A stretch of DNA of 64,000 nt from Marinobacter sp. es.042 (GCF_900188315.1 NZ_LT897781.1:2542001-2606000), one strand, 5' to 3'; shown: positions 34,626-45,137, counted from the first letter of the stretch. Numbers and translations are program-made. The notes: generated from the sequence alone by a model not told the origin.

Positions 34626-36455
34626 ATGTTGTCAGAATCCTTCTGGCAGACCATTCAAATCCACCGGAACTCTGGCCTCATGCAGAAAATCTGGCACCAG
34701 ATTACCGAGCATCTGATTCCTGTTTTCCGGCGCAGACTCTCCGGTGTTGATGCTTTGCCGCAACTGGCCGTGCTCGGCCTGCTGTCCGGCTTGATAACCG
34801 GGGGCGTGATCCTGGTTTTTCGGCTGGCTATCGAATGGCCGCTTGAGCATTTCCTGCCCGGGGATGGCTCCGAATCCTTCGAACAATTGGACCTGCTTAC
34901 CCGCGGACTCCTGCCCCTGGCTGGCGCCCTCGGTCTGGGGCTGCTGATGCATCGTCTGGCCACCCATGACCGCAAGGTCGGAATTGTGCACGTAATGGAG
35001 CGCCTGAATTACCACCAGGGCTACATTTCCATGCGCAGCGCGATCGTGCAGTTCATCTCGGGGGTTGCCACCGTGGTCAGTGGTCAGTCGGCCGGTCGTG
35101 AAGGGCCTGCCGTGCATCTGGGAGCGGCCTTTTCCAGCCTGATGGGCCAGTGGATGCGGCTTCCGAACAACAGCATCCGGACACTGGTGGCCTGCGGTTG
35201 TGCGGCCGCCATTTCAGCCTCTTTCAACACACCGATCTCCGGCGTCATCTTCGCCATGGAAGTGGTGATGATGGAATACACCATTGCGGGTTTTACACCG
35301 ATCATCCTGGCCGCTGTCAGCGCTGCCATTGTTACCCAGGCGATCTATGGCACGGAGCCGGCCTTCAGCGTGCCGGCGCTGACCATGAACTCGTTAACGG
35401 AAATCCCCTGGATACTCGCCATAGCGGTGATTATCGGCATTTCGGCCGCGCTGTTTATCCAGCTGGTTGACACAATGGGCAAGCATCACCACCGCCCAGT
35501 TCTGTTGCGCATCACGTTTGCGGGTCTTTTGATGGTGCCATTCGCCATTTTTATTCCGGAAACCATGGGTATCGGTTACGACACCGTCAACGAAACCATC
35601 AACGGCGAACTCGGGTTCTGGCTGCTGCTCGGAGCCGGCGCCGCCAAACTGGTGATTACATCGCTCTCCATAGGGCTGGGCATGCCAAGTGGCGTGATCG
35701 GCCCCACCCTGTTTATGGGGGCAACCCTGGGCGGCGCCATGGGGCTGATTGGCGCCCAGATCATGCCGGAGCATGCTTCCTCTGTTGGTTTCTACGCCAT
35801 GCTCGGCATGGGAGCCATGATGGGCGCCGTACTACAGGCGCCACTCGCGGCGCTCATGGCATTGATGGAGCTCACTCGAAACCCCAACATCATCCTACCG
35901 GGCATGCTGATCATCACCACCTCAAGCCTGGTCACCAGCGAGGCTTTCGGGAAGAAGTCACTGTTCCTGACCATTCTCAAGAACCAGGGGCTTAGCTATC
36001 AGAATTCCCCGGTGATTCAGGCGCTGCGCCGGGTATCGGTTGGCGCAATCATGGATCGCAGCATATTGCGCACCGAACGGCACCTGACAGTGGAAGAAGC
36101 GCGGAAAGTACTGAAATCCGAGCCAAAGTGGCTGGTGGTTGAGGGCAGCAGCGGGCCGACCGCCTTGTTGCCGGCCGTGGATCTCGCCAGATATCTGGAG
36201 GACACCGAGAAGCTGGTGTCCGGGGAAGAGATCGAACCGCCGGAGTCCATTGACCTGATGGACATACCTGCGAACCGTCGCGACGTGGCCCCTGTGCAAT
36301 ATCAGGCCACCCTGGAGGAGGCATTAAACGAGTTCGATGCAACCAATGCCGAGGCCCTCTACGTACAACGTCACGTTGCGCCAATGATCCAGCGGGTTTA
36401 CGGCGTGGTGCTGAAAGCCGATATAGAGAGTTACTACCAATACCGACGGAGCTGA
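34626..36455 (+). CDS. ClC-family chloride channel/transporter with CBS-like C-terminus
   Basis: 609 residues from the first ATG; an ATG at 34680 is an alternative, and neither has a strong ribosome binding site. About ten hydrophobic segments fill residues 45-440. The gating-glutamate motif [12 protein letters not shown] (Glu159) and the [21 protein letters not shown] filter region, read in parts, are intact. At the site of the E. coli ClC proton glutamate (FNAPLAGILFIIEE), this protein has [14 protein letters not shown], with Val213 in place of the second Glu, a change seen in channel-type ClCs. The C-terminal 130 residues look like a regulatory CBS pair. It lies 3 bases before hemJ. Confidence 0.9.
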   Translation: MLSESFWQTIQIHRNSGLMQKIWHQITEHLIPVFRRRLSGVDALPQLAVLGLLSGLITGGVILVFRLAIEWPLEHFLPGDGSESFEQLDLLTRGLLPLAGALGLGLLMHRLATHDRKVGIVHVMERLNYHQGYISMRSAIVQFISGVATVVSGQSAGREGPAVHLGAAFSSLMGQWMRLPNNSIRTLVACGCAAAISASFNTPISGVIFAMEVVMMEYTIAGFTPIILAAVSAAIVTQAIYGTEPAFSVPALTMNSLTEIPWILAIAVIIGISAALFIQLVDTMGKHHHRPVLLRITFAGLLMVPFAIFIPETMGIGYDTVNETINGELGFWLLLGAGAAKLVITSLSIGLGMPSGVIGPTLFMGATLGGAMGLIGAQIMPEHASSVGFYAMLGMGAMMGAVLQAPLAALMALMELTRNPNIILPGMLIITTSSLVTSEAFGKKSLFLTILKNQGLSYQNSPVIQALRRVSVGAIMDRSILRTERHLTVEEARKVLKSEPKWLVVEGSSGPTALLPAVDLARYLEDTEKLVSGEEIEPPESIDLMDIPANRRDVAPVQYQATLEEALNEFDATNAEALYVQRHVAPMIQRVYGVVLKADIESYYQYRRS

Positions 36456-36458
36456 CGA

Positions 36459-36881
36459 ATGCTGTGGGTGAAAGCCTTCCATATTATTTCACTGGTGTGC
36501 TGGTTTGCCGGCATTTTCTATCTGCCCAGACTGTTCGTCTACCACGCGGCCTGCGAGGACGAGCCCGGTCGTGAGCGTTTCAAGATCATGGAACGCAAGC
36601 TTTACCGTGGCATTACCACCCCCTCAATGGTCGCCACCGTTGTCTTCGGTGTCTGGCTGATCAGTTACAATGCCTCCGGCTATTTCAGCCAGGGCTGGAT
36701 GCATGCCAAGCTGTTTCTGGTGGCCATTCTGATCATTTACCATTTTTACTGCGGGCACCTTGTAAAGGTCTTCCGAGACGATCGGAACACCAGAAGCCAC
36801 GTGTTTTACCGGTGGTTCAACGAACTGCCGGTGCTGATTCTTCTGGCCGTTGTTATCCTGGCTGTCGTCAAACCGTTTTGA
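36459..36881 (+). CDS. hemJ: Protoporphyrinogen IX oxidase HemJ
   Basis: 140 residues with four hydrophobic helices. The start MLWVKAFHIISLVCWFAGIF, with a His near residue 8, and RKLYRGITTPSM are typical of the HemJ (formerly UPF0093) family, which oxidises protoporphyrinogen IX in the inner membrane. It starts 3 bases after the ClC gene. hemL, another haem-pathway gene, lies three genes downstream. The stop is directly followed by the thiD ribosome binding site. Confidence 0.92.
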   Translation: MLWVKAFHIISLVCWFAGIFYLPRLFVYHAACEDEPGRERFKIMERKLYRGITTPSMVATVVFGVWLISYNASGYFSQGWMHAKLFLVAILIIYHFYCGHLVKVFRDDRNTRSHVFYRWFNELPVLILLAVVILAVVKPF

Positions 36882-36892
36882 GGAGCTGAGTC

Positions 36893-37681
36893 ATCAAACG
36901 CTATACCCGACCACAGGTTCTGATTCTTTCCGGCCTTGATCCGTCCGGCGGCGCCGGCATTCAGGCCGACATCCAGGCCGTCACCTCCCTTGGCTGTCAT
37001 CCCTTGCCGGTTCTTACCTGCCTCACGGTGCAGGACACCCGTAACGTATATGGTGCCGAGCCCGTATCGGCTGACCTGATTCGAAAGCAACTCCAGTGTC
37101 TCGCCGATGATTCCCCGATTCACGCCATCAAAACCGGTGCCCTGGGCAATGCTGCAGTGGTGGATGTGCTCGTGGATTTCATCCGTGAACATCCGGGCAT
37201 TCCCGTGATTACCGACCCGGTGATCAAGGCCGCAGGGGGCGGTGATCTGGCCGACGACGAACTGGTCAGCGCCATGAAGGAGAAGCTCTTTCCCGTGGCC
37301 GAAATGATCACGCCCAACGGCGTCGAACTGGCCATGCTCGGCAACAGTGAAGACGCCGATCAGGCTGCCGACAATCTGCTAAAGGGCGGCTGCGAATCCG
37401 TGCTGGCCACCGGTGGACACGGCACCGGCATTCACATTATCAACACGCTCTATAACCACGCCCCTGAGCCCATGCGCTGGGAAATTGAACGAATCGGCGG
37501 CGAGTACCACGGCACCGGCTGTACCCTGGCAGCGGCCATTTCTGCCGGCAGGGCCTCCGGGTTGTCTCCCCGCGCCGCCATTTCCCAGGCCCAGAACTAC
37601 GTTCATCGCGCCATACTCCACGCCCTGGAAGTCGGTAAAGGCCAGCCGGTCCCGGATCGAGGTATTCTGTGGGAGCGATGA
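36893..37681 (+). CDS. thiD: Hydroxymethylpyrimidine/phosphomethylpyrimidine kinase, apparent AUC start
   Basis: 262 residues if translation begins at ATC 36893, the expected family length. ThiD phosphorylates HMP and HMP-phosphate for thiamine. The conserved substrate loop LILSGLDPSGGAGIQADI lies at residues 10-27 and GEYHGTGCTLAAAI near the C-terminus supplies the anion hole and catalytic Cys. No ATG, GTG or TTG precedes the loop in frame: the frame is closed by TGA at 36887-36889, and the first TTG (37004) would delete the loop. AGGAG at 36881-36885 has 7-base spacing to the ATC. Overlaps thiE by 4 bases. Confidence 0.88.
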   Translation: MKRYTRPQVLILSGLDPSGGAGIQADIQAVTSLGCHPLPVLTCLTVQDTRNVYGAEPVSADLIRKQLQCLADDSPIHAIKTGALGNAAVVDVLVDFIREHPGIPVITDPVIKAAGGGDLADDELVSAMKEKLFPVAEMITPNGVELAMLGNSEDADQAADNLLKGGCESVLATGGHGTGIHIINTLYNHAPEPMRWEIERIGGEYHGTGCTLAAAISAGRASGLSPRAAISQAQNYVHRAILHALEVGKGQPVPDRGILWER

Positions 37682-38337
37682 GTAAAGGGCTGCGCCCGGG
37701 GCTCTACGCCATTACCGACAGCGTACTGACACCACCCGAAACACTGTTCGAATCGGTTGAGGCTGCGCTTCGGGGCGGCGCGGTCATGGTACAATACCGC
37801 GAAAAGAGCGTGCCGATGGCTGAACGGATTTCCCAGGCGGTCAGTTTGCAGGCTGTATGCCGAAATGCGGGCGTTCCGTTGCTGATCAATGACGATCCCG
37901 ATCTCGCAAAACGGGTCGGGGCTGCCGGCGTACACATGGGTCAGACGGACGGCTCAGTGGCAGCGGCCCGCCGCCTTCTCGGTGATGAGGCCATAATCGG
38001 CATAACCTGTCACGCCGATCTCGCACTTGCAAAGGCTGCTCTGGGGGCGGGCGCGGACTATCTGGCGTTCGGGCGATTTTATACGTCGTCGACCAAACCC
38101 GGCGCCCCGGCAGCGCCTCCCGATGTTCTGACCGACGCGAAGCCTTTCGGCCTCCCGATCACCGCCATCGGCGGGGTAACCACAGACAACGGCGAACCTC
38201 TTATCCGTGCAGGGGCCGACATGCTCGCCGTAGTAGGCGGCCTTTTTGGCGGCGACACAAATGACATTGAGCTGCGAGCCAAAGCGTTTGAGCGCCTGTT
38301 CGCAAGCCATCACCCACTTTTTTCATTTCCGGAATAA
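37678..38337 (+). CDS. thiE: Thiamine-phosphate synthase
   Basis: 219 residues from ATG 37678, which overlaps the thiD stop (ATGA); GGGAG lies 5 bases upstream. It joins HMP-diphosphate and thiazole phosphate. The TIM-barrel motifs VQYREKS (pyrophosphate binding), LLINDDPDLA and AIGGVTTDN are intact, and YTSSTKPGAP is the substrate lid. The thiD-thiE overlap supports translational coupling of consecutive thiamine steps. No TPP riboswitch was recognised upstream. Confidence 0.96.
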   Translation: MSKGLRPGLYAITDSVLTPPETLFESVEAALRGGAVMVQYREKSVPMAERISQAVSLQAVCRNAGVPLLINDDPDLAKRVGAAGVHMGQTDGSVAAARRLLGDEAIIGITCHADLALAKAALGAGADYLAFGRFYTSSTKPGAPAAPPDVLTDAKPFGLPITAIGGVTTDNGEPLIRAGADMLAVVGGLFGGDTNDIELRAKAFERLFASHHPLFSFPE

Positions 38338-38352
38338 TAGGAGCCCAGATCC

Positions 38353-39633
38353 ATGACGCACTCCGAAACCCTGTTCGAGCAGGCCCAGAAATACATCCCC
38401 GGTGGCGTAAATTCTCCGGTCCGGGCCTTTCGAGGCGTTGGCGGCACGCCGATCTTCTTCAAGCACGCCCAGGGCGCCTATCTTTACGACGAAGACGATC
38501 AGCGCTACATCGATTACATCGGTTCCTGGGGCCCCATGATTCTTGGCCACGGTGACCAGCGTATCAAGGATGCCCTGCATGCGCAGGTCGATCTGGGCAT
38601 TGGCTATGGCGCCCCCACGGCCCTCGAAACCGAGATGGCCAAGAAAGTCTGCGAACTCGTGCCATCCATCGAACTGGTCCGCATGGTGAATTCGGGTACC
38701 GAGGCCACCATGAGCACTGTCCGTCTGGCGAGGGGCTACACCGGTCGTGACAAGATCGTGAAGTTCGAGGGCTGCTACCATGGCCACGTGGATTCACTGC
38801 TGGTCAAAGCTGGCTCCGGCGCCCTCACCCTGGGCGTACCAAACTCCCCGGGCATCCCCGCCAGCCTGGCCGAGCACACCATCACGCTGACCTACAACGA
38901 CATGGACAGCGTTCGGGAATGCTTCCGGGAAATGGGCGATCAGATCGCCGCCATTATCGTTGAGCCGATCGCTGGTAATATGAACTGTATCCCGCCGGTC
39001 CCCGGCTTCCTTGAGGGGTTGCGGGAAGTGTGCGACGAGCACGGCACCGTTCTGATCTTCGACGAAGTAATGACCGGGTTCCGGGTTTCCCTCGGCGGCG
39101 CGCAGGGGCTGTATGGCGTAACCCCGGACCTCACCGCACTGGGCAAGGTGATTGGTGGCGGGCTTCCGGTCGGCGCCTTTGGCGGCAAACGGGAAATCAT
39201 GGAACACATCTCACCGCTGGGACCGGTTTACCAGGCAGGCACCCTGAGCGGTAACCCCCTGGCCATGTGCGCCGGCCTGACGACCCTGAACGCAATCTCC
39301 GAACCGGGTTTCCACGACCGGCTGACCGAGAAAACCAATGCCGTTCGCGACGGCCTGAAAGAAGCCGCTGACGCCACTGGCATCCCGTTGACGGTCCAGA
39401 GTGCCGGGGCCATGTTCGGATTCTTCTTCACCGAGGAAAGCTCTGTTACCCGCTTTGACCAGGTAATGGGCTGTGATGTCGAACGCTTCAAGAAGTTCTT
39501 CCAGGGCATGCTTAAAGAAGGCGTATATCTGGCACCATCCGCCTTTGAGGCAGGCTTTACGACAGCGGCACTGTCCGAACAGGACATCGCCGATACGGTA
39601 GCGGCGGCCAAAAAGGTCATGGCCACGCTCTGA
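38353..39633 (+). CDS. hemL: Glutamate-1-semialdehyde 2,1-aminomutase
   Basis: 426 residues, the family length. PLP enzyme making 5-aminolevulinate in the C5 haem pathway. [18 protein letters not shown] binds the cofactor phosphate, [10 protein letters not shown] carries the pyridine-binding Asp, and Lys265 in [10 protein letters not shown] is the Schiff-base lysine. AGGAG lies 9 bases before the ATG. It is 15 bases after thiE and ends the run from the ClC gene. Confidence 0.98.
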   Translation: MTHSETLFEQAQKYIPGGVNSPVRAFRGVGGTPIFFKHAQGAYLYDEDDQRYIDYIGSWGPMILGHGDQRIKDALHAQVDLGIGYGAPTALETEMAKKVCELVPSIELVRMVNSGTEATMSTVRLARGYTGRDKIVKFEGCYHGHVDSLLVKAGSGALTLGVPNSPGIPASLAEHTITLTYNDMDSVRECFREMGDQIAAIIVEPIAGNMNCIPPVPGFLEGLREVCDEHGTVLIFDEVMTGFRVSLGGAQGLYGVTPDLTALGKVIGGGLPVGAFGGKREIMEHISPLGPVYQAGTLSGNPLAMCAGLTTLNAISEPGFHDRLTEKTNAVRDGLKEAADATGIPLTVQSAGAMFGFFFTEESSVTRFDQVMGCDVERFKKFFQGMLKEGVYLAPSAFEAGFTTAALSEQDIADTVAAAKKVMATL

Positions 39634-39655
39634 TATTTCCGCTGTCCCCATCGCT

Positions 39656-39686
39656 GCCCCGCAGGTCGAAACATGTCCTGCGGGGC
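39656..39686 (+). terminator. Hairpin downstream of hemL
   Basis: GCCCCGCAGG (39656-39665) pairs perfectly with CCTGCGGGGC (39677-39686) over an 11-base loop, 23 bases after the hemL stop. No T tract follows, so it may be a Rho-assisted 3' end or a stability element rather than an intrinsic terminator. Confidence 0.45.
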
Positions 39687-39819
39687 CACCGATGTGACGG
39701 GCATCACAGTTTCACGGCGAACACCCCTGCCTGGCCTCTTGTGCCGTTGACTTACCACTCCGCCTGATCAAATCTTGATCTAATCTCTACCGAGATGCTC
39801 TGACGGCACCAATCTAACA

Positions 39820-40881
<1,062 letters not shown>

Positions 40882-40915
40882 CGGGTAGCCGGTCTTCTGG
40901 CTTTGCCTTGCAGAG

Positions 40916-42238
40916 CTAGAAGGCCCCTTCCAGGGTCAACATCAGCGTCTGGCGCTGATAATCATACTGCGACAGGCTGCTTCTGTTGTCCCGAACCAGC
41001 CACTCCCCCCGGACCAGCCAAAGGTTGTCCAGGGACTTCTCCGCCAGCAACCCGATCTCCAGACGGTTATCCTCCCTGAGGCCGCTCTCGCCGGTCGCAT
41101 TGACCAACTGGTGGGCATCCCGGTATCGACTGTGGCGAACCGAGCCGGTTGTTCCGAGAGTCAGGTCAGGCTGCCAGCGGTAGCGACCGTCAATTTCCAG
41201 TGTGTGGTGGGTAGGTGAGACACTGACAAATTCATCGGCTGTTCGCAGATCCCGCCGATCATTGATTTCCAGTGAGTATTCGCCGTCCAATCGCCAGGGT
41301 CCCAGGTACTTCCGCGCATGAGAGCGTGCCCGATACCACTGGCCGTCATAGGCCTCGAAGCCTGAACCACCATTTACAGTTGCCGCTGCCAGGGATATTC
41401 CACACTGGTCAGGGGCTAGTGGTAGCGGACACTCCCCCCAACGCTGAAAGCCCTCGATGCCGTATCGGGTCTCAAGAGATTCGCTGTCAAACCAGGATTT
41501 CGCCAACGACACCAGCGCTCCTCGCTCACCCGCAGCCAGGCTCTGAGACCAGCCCAAGCCTCCCTGCAAGACCTGGGTATCGTATTCCTCATCGGATGGG
41601 TGTTCGCGGGAATAGGCGGCCACATCGAGTGTGATTCTTGAGCGGGTGTCGACTGGTCGCTCGTATGTTCCCGCAGCCAGTGCTTCAAGGAAGCCCCCAC
41701 CCTCACTGGACGCCGTATCCTCGGGCAGGCCAGCAATGTTGGAATCGTAACCGCCAGAGATACCCAGATAGCCACGAATGGAGGGCTGGCTGGCCGATGG
41801 CGGAATATCGCCATCGAACTTATCCAGCTGAGCCCGGGCCAAAGTCCGGATTTTGTCCGGAGCGCTCTCAGCGGAGGCCTGCTCGAACCATTGCCGCGCT
41901 TCGACTGGCGCCCCGCGTGCAAGCGCAACCAGACCAAGGTTATAGCGCGCCAGGGCGCCGTTCGCGCCGTCCAGCAATGCACGAAAAGCAGATTCAGCGG
42001 CGACATAATCACCCAGCTGATACGAGACAACGCCAAGATTGTAGAGAAGAGAGGGGGATACCAGGCCAGCATCAACAGCGCTCTGGAAGCGCCGTTTCGC
42101 AGCGTTCAGCTCGCCTGCTTCATAGGCTTCAACGCCGGCCCGGAAATCCTCCATGCCGGCTTCCGAATCAGCCGCCTTAATAAGGGACGTGGGCAGCAAC
42201 GATACAATCAGGAACAGGGCGCGCCAAAATACCAGCAA
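40916..42238 (-). CDS. TPR protein with C-terminal outer-membrane beta-barrel
   Basis: 440 residues. A signal peptide (about 1-22, ending LIKA) is followed by TPR repeats (about 30-145; YEAGELNAAKRRFQSAV, LLYNLGVVSYQLGDYVAAES, ALARYNLGLVALARGAPVEA) and then a long stretch of alternating strands from about 155 (YLGISGGYDSNIAG) to a terminal Phe, the outer-membrane barrel signature. The domain order resembles Slam-type surface lipoprotein modifiers and other TPR-barrel proteins; I cannot decide which. It is last in the ECF sigma operon, 53 bases after the Pro-Glu-Arg protein, and converges with the lipase. Confidence 0.8.
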   Translation of the reverse strand: MLVFWRALFLIVSLLPTSLIKAADSEAGMEDFRAGVEAYEAGELNAAKRRFQSAVDAGLVSPSLLYNLGVVSYQLGDYVAAESAFRALLDGANGALARYNLGLVALARGAPVEARQWFEQASAESAPDKIRTLARAQLDKFDGDIPPSASQPSIRGYLGISGGYDSNIAGLPEDTASSEGGGFLEALAAGTYERPVDTRSRITLDVAAYSREHPSDEEYDTQVLQGGLGWSQSLAAGERGALVSLAKSWFDSESLETRYGIEGFQRWGECPLPLAPDQCGISLAAATVNGGSGFEAYDGQWYRARSHARKYLGPWRLDGEYSLEINDRRDLRTADEFVSVSPTHHTLEIDGRYRWQPDLTLGTTGSVRHSRYRDAHQLVNATGESGLREDNRLEIGLLAEKSLDNLWLVRGEWLVRDNRSSLSQYDYQRQTLMLTLEGAF

Positions 42239-42291
42239 ACAGGTCTCTCCGGGTTAATCCACGCAGGGGAGGCCCGGTTACGTACCCGGCT

Positions 42292-42675
42292 TCAGCGATC
42301 CAGTCCTGGTGCATCCGGCAGTTCTGGGCGTTCTGGGCGCTCTGGGCGCTCCGGCCGCTCTGGCTTACCCTTGATCAGTTCTCGGGATTGCCTGGCCTTT
42401 TCGGACATGGACTCACCGAACTCGCGCCCCCTTTCTCGGGCTTCACTCGCCGCATCCAGACCCCGGGAGCCAGATTTGCCTGGATTTTCGGGTCTTTCGA
42501 TAGCGCGGGGCAACTCGATTTCCCGCACCACAGAATCGGTGAGCTCTGCGTCGTCAGTCACCATGCGCATGGTAACATCCAGACCCTCGTTGGCCAGCGC
42601 TGTTGCCGGTATGAAGAATCCGACCATCAGAAATCCGACCAGCCTGGCGCTCAATGCAAGTCTCTCTCTGATCAT
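42292..42675 (-). CDS. Small exported protein with Pro-Glu-Arg repeats
   Basis: 127 residues. A signal peptide (about 1-29, ending ATALA) precedes a short acidic region, a charged helical stretch (about 70-100) and a tail with tandem PER triplets (GKPERPERPERPERPELP). The tail is proline-rich and likely extended. Its ATG overlaps the anti-sigma stop by 4 bases, so the protein is tied to the sigma/anti-sigma pair and could be a sensor partner or a cell-envelope component. Not recognised as a known family. Confidence 0.7.
   Translation of the reverse strand: MIRERLALSARLVGFLMVGFFIPATALANEGLDVTMRMVTDDAELTDSVVREIELPRAIERPENPGKSGSRGLDAASEARERGREFGESMSEKARQSRELIKGKPERPERPERPERPELPDAPGLDR
42322..42366 (-). 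repeat. 9-bp tandem repeat coding PER triplets
   Basis: About five copies of a 9-base unit (TTCTGGGCG with small changes on the plus strand) at 42322-42366, within the 3' end of the small exported protein gene. Such short in-frame units can change copy number by slippage without a frameshift. Confidence 0.8.
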
Positions 42676-43364
42676 GATTCTGGTCCCTCGACGGTCTTCT
42701 GTGGGTATTCTGGAATCGGGGCACGGAACGTTTTATGGCGATCTCCGGTGTCCAGTCGAGCCACCAGCTCTCCAGAGCCCGGGAAAAGCAGGTTCAACGG
42801 CAACGACAGCACGTTCTCGCCCGCATCAAGGCTAACCTGCCAGCTAAGCTCTCGCTGCCCCGGCCAGGAGGCCACCTCCACATTGGGCGGGAGTTCCAGA
42901 GTCAGCGTGACATTCTCCAGGGCTTCACCGGAATGGAAGGCAAGACGCACAGTTCTCTCAACCGGGTGGGCAATCCCGGTTGCCAACCCTTCAGCGGCAT
43001 TCTCCGACAACGCAACGGTCGGGTCTGCATCATCCGTAACAATACCCGGCGTTGAAAAGACACCAAGACCAATACCCAGCGCCAGGGCCGCCGCAATGGC
43101 ACCACCCAGAGCCCCGTGGCTCCATCCGGACTGCGGACTGCCCGCGCCCAGGGCCGAACTCAGAACACGATTCTGAAAATCAGGGGAAGGCGCGGGGACG
43201 CTGAACTGCTCCTGCAACGCCCGGTTAAGAGCACGCTCAGAAGCAAACCACTTACTGCACGCCGGGCAGCCAGCAATATGCTCCTGCACCCGATCACGGG
43301 CGGGGGCGGAAAGCTCATTGTTAATGTAGGCGGGCAGATCCACCCGGATTTCGTTGCAGGACAT
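42672..43364 (-). CDS. Zinc-finger anti-sigma factor
   Basis: 230 residues from ATG 43364 (MSCNEIRVDLPAYINNEL) with GAGGTG 6 bases upstream; an ATG two codons earlier is possible. The zinc anti-sigma domain (Cys3, then HIAGCPAC) occupies the first 45 residues and should hold the sigma factor in the cytoplasm. One membrane helix lies at about 82-105 (GALGGAIAAALALGIGLGVF). The C-terminal 120 residues are periplasmic and beta-rich (VTLTLELPPNVEVASWPGQ), suggesting it senses envelope conditions. The sigma gene stop is 10 bases upstream. Confidence 0.88.
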   Translation of the reverse strand: MSCNEIRVDLPAYINNELSAPARDRVQEHIAGCPACSKWFASERALNRALQEQFSVPAPSPDFQNRVLSSALGAGSPQSGWSHGALGGAIAAALALGIGLGVFSTPGIVTDDADPTVALSENAAEGLATGIAHPVERTVRLAFHSGEALENVTLTLELPPNVEVASWPGQRELSWQVSLDAGENVLSLPLNLLFPGSGELVARLDTGDRHKTFRAPIPEYPQKTVEGPES

Positions 43365-43374
43365 TGTCATCACC

Positions 43375-43962
43375 TCATCCCCCCACACGTCCAGCCGGCT
43401 CGGTTGGTTCCAGCTCCCGCTGCAATTTCTTTCGCAGGGCCGCCCGGCACCTGTGTAAGCGCGATTTCACAGTCCCCAGCGGGATATCCAGCACCTCCGC
43501 AATGTCCTCCTGACGCCAACCGTCCACATCATGAAGAAACAAAAGGGTCCGCTGATCGGGCGTCAAGGTCATCATCACCCGGTCCAATGCCGGTCCCAGG
43601 CGCGAGTGTTCGAGCTGCAGATCCGGGCCAACACTGTCGGATTCGAGGCTGTCCAGCCAATCGGCCTGGCTTTCACTGCCGACCAGCTCCGTCAACGGAC
43701 GGTCACTCTGCCGGTTCTTACGCCGCACCTGATCAATAAACTGCCTGTAGAGCACCCGATTCAGCCAGGGCCTTAGCTGGTCAACGCTTTCCAGCTCATC
43801 AAGCTTTGGGAATAGCTTGACCACGACATCCTGAACCAGATCCTCAGCATCCTGTTGCTGACCCGCCAGACGGTAAGCAAACCGGTACATCGCATCCAGA
43901 TGGGGCCGCACCAGAGCGTCAAAACGCCGGGACTTCGAGGGCTTGAAAGGAAAAATTGCCAA
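43375..43962 (-). CDS. ECF RNA polymerase sigma factor
   Basis: 195 residues, apparently from a TTG start; an AGG about 12 bases upstream is a poor ribosome site, which would keep expression low. Region 2 (DAMYRFAYRLAGQQQDAEDLVQDV, read in parts) and region 4 helix-turn-helix (RQEDIAEVLDIPLGTVKSRLHRCR, read in parts) are complete, with no region 3, as in ECF sigmas. It is followed directly by its anti-sigma, then two envelope-protein genes, which are likely part of its regulon by position. The divergent DUF4382-type lipoprotein starts 224 bases away. I found no clear ECF-type promoter in that gap. Confidence 0.92.
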   Translation of the reverse strand: MAIFPFKPSKSRRFDALVRPHLDAMYRFAYRLAGQQQDAEDLVQDVVVKLFPKLDELESVDQLRPWLNRVLYRQFIDQVRRKNRQSDRPLTELVGSESQADWLDSLESDSVGPDLQLEHSRLGPALDRVMMTLTPDQRTLLFLHDVDGWRQEDIAEVLDIPLGTVKSRLHRCRAALRKKLQRELEPTEPAGRVGG

Positions 43963-44186
43963 AGCCGTTGTTTACCTGCGTGGGTTCATGCCAGCGGCGC
44001 AGTCTATCTCAAGTCGCCGAGCCGATGCATTGGCCGAGTCCCCGATCTGCCGATTCAACGGTTGCCCAGACATTAGGGAACGTTAACAAAATTTCCGGAA
44101 CTCTGCCCTCCCCCGCAGCGTGATGGTGGAGTCAGGTAGCGATGTTGCTTCGCTATGATTCCAGCAAATAAACCTTGGAGGTTTAT

Positions 44187-45128
44187 ATGAAACGTTCGCT
44201 ACAACTTCTTGCCATTTCGACTCTCGCTGCGGGCATCGCGGCCTGTGGTGGCAGTGGCGGCGACAGTGACAGCTCAGCCTCTTCAGGGACGGGCACGGTG
44301 TCCTTCGGCATTACCGACGCCCCGGCCATGGACCTGAGCAATGTCACCATTGCGTTCGCCGAAATTCGCCTGAAACCCGAGAACGGTCCGTGGGTGGAGT
44401 TTACTCTCGCGGGATTCGAACAGGTAAACCTGCTGGATCTCCAGGGTGGCCTGAGCGAACCACTGATTACCGACGAGGAGGTTCCTGCCGGCACCTACAC
44501 CGAACTGCGCCTGATTGTCGACACGGATAACTCGTTTGTGAGGCGCGAATCTACAGGCGACAGCGAGTACTCACTGGCAGTTCCGTCTGGCGAGCAAAGT
44601 GGCCTCAAGCTTAAGGGTGAATTCCTGGTGGCCGCAGACACAACCACCAACTTCACCATCGACTTTGACGTGCGCAAGTCCATCGTCGACCCTCAGGGTA
44701 ACGCCCTGGCTAACTATATGCTGAAACCGTCCCTGAGACTGGTTAACAATCTCCAGGTTGGGTTTATCAGTGGCCAGGTAGATTTTGCCCAGATAAGTTC
44801 GACCCGCATGGCGGATGAAAGTCTGGCGGACTGTCAGTACACCGGTGCTGTTTACGTCTTTTACGGTGAGAATGCCGAAACATCGGATCTGAACGTCAAC
44901 AATGAGGAAGGCAATCCCCTGATGATTGTACCTGTTGAGCTCGACGATGAATCAAGCCTCTCCAGCTACACAGCGGCATTCCTTCCAGAGGGTAACTACA
45001 CCATCAGTTACAGCTGCCAGGAAGATAACAACGAGCAGGATGATAACCTCGAATTCGAGGGAACACAGAGCCTTGAAGTTGTTGCCAACCAGACAACCGA
45101 AGCCGAGCTGATTCCACTCGTCGAATAA
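44187..45128 (+). CDS. DUF4382-type lipoprotein
   Basis: 313 residues. The start is the ATG of MKRSLQLLAIS, with GGAGG 5 bases upstream. The lipobox LAAGIAAC gives a lipidated Cys near residue 19. After a Gly/Ser linker, SFGITDAPAMDLSNVTIAFAEI and VNLLDLQGG are typical of the DUF4382 beta-sandwich domain (about 40-190). The acidic C-terminal part (about 200-313) resembles a second beta domain. Divergent from the ECF sigma operon, with which it may share regulation. Ligand and function unknown. Confidence 0.85.
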   Translation: MKRSLQLLAISTLAAGIAACGGSGGDSDSSASSGTGTVSFGITDAPAMDLSNVTIAFAEIRLKPENGPWVEFTLAGFEQVNLLDLQGGLSEPLITDEEVPAGTYTELRLIVDTDNSFVRRESTGDSEYSLAVPSGEQSGLKLKGEFLVAADTTTNFTIDFDVRKSIVDPQGNALANYMLKPSLRLVNNLQVGFISGQVDFAQISSTRMADESLADCQYTGAVYVFYGENAETSDLNVNNEEGNPLMIVPVELDDESSLSSYTAAFLPEGNYTISYSCQEDNNEQDDNLEFEGTQSLEVVANQTTEAELIPLVE

Positions 45129-45137
45129 ACCTTTGAC

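Noticed and set aside
37600..38340. TPP riboswitch expected near thiD/thiE
   Set aside because: The genes are packed with no leader long enough, and no THI-box sequence was seen.
42322..42366. CRISPR-like or satellite array
   Set aside because: The 9-base units are contiguous, in frame and code the PER tail of a protein.
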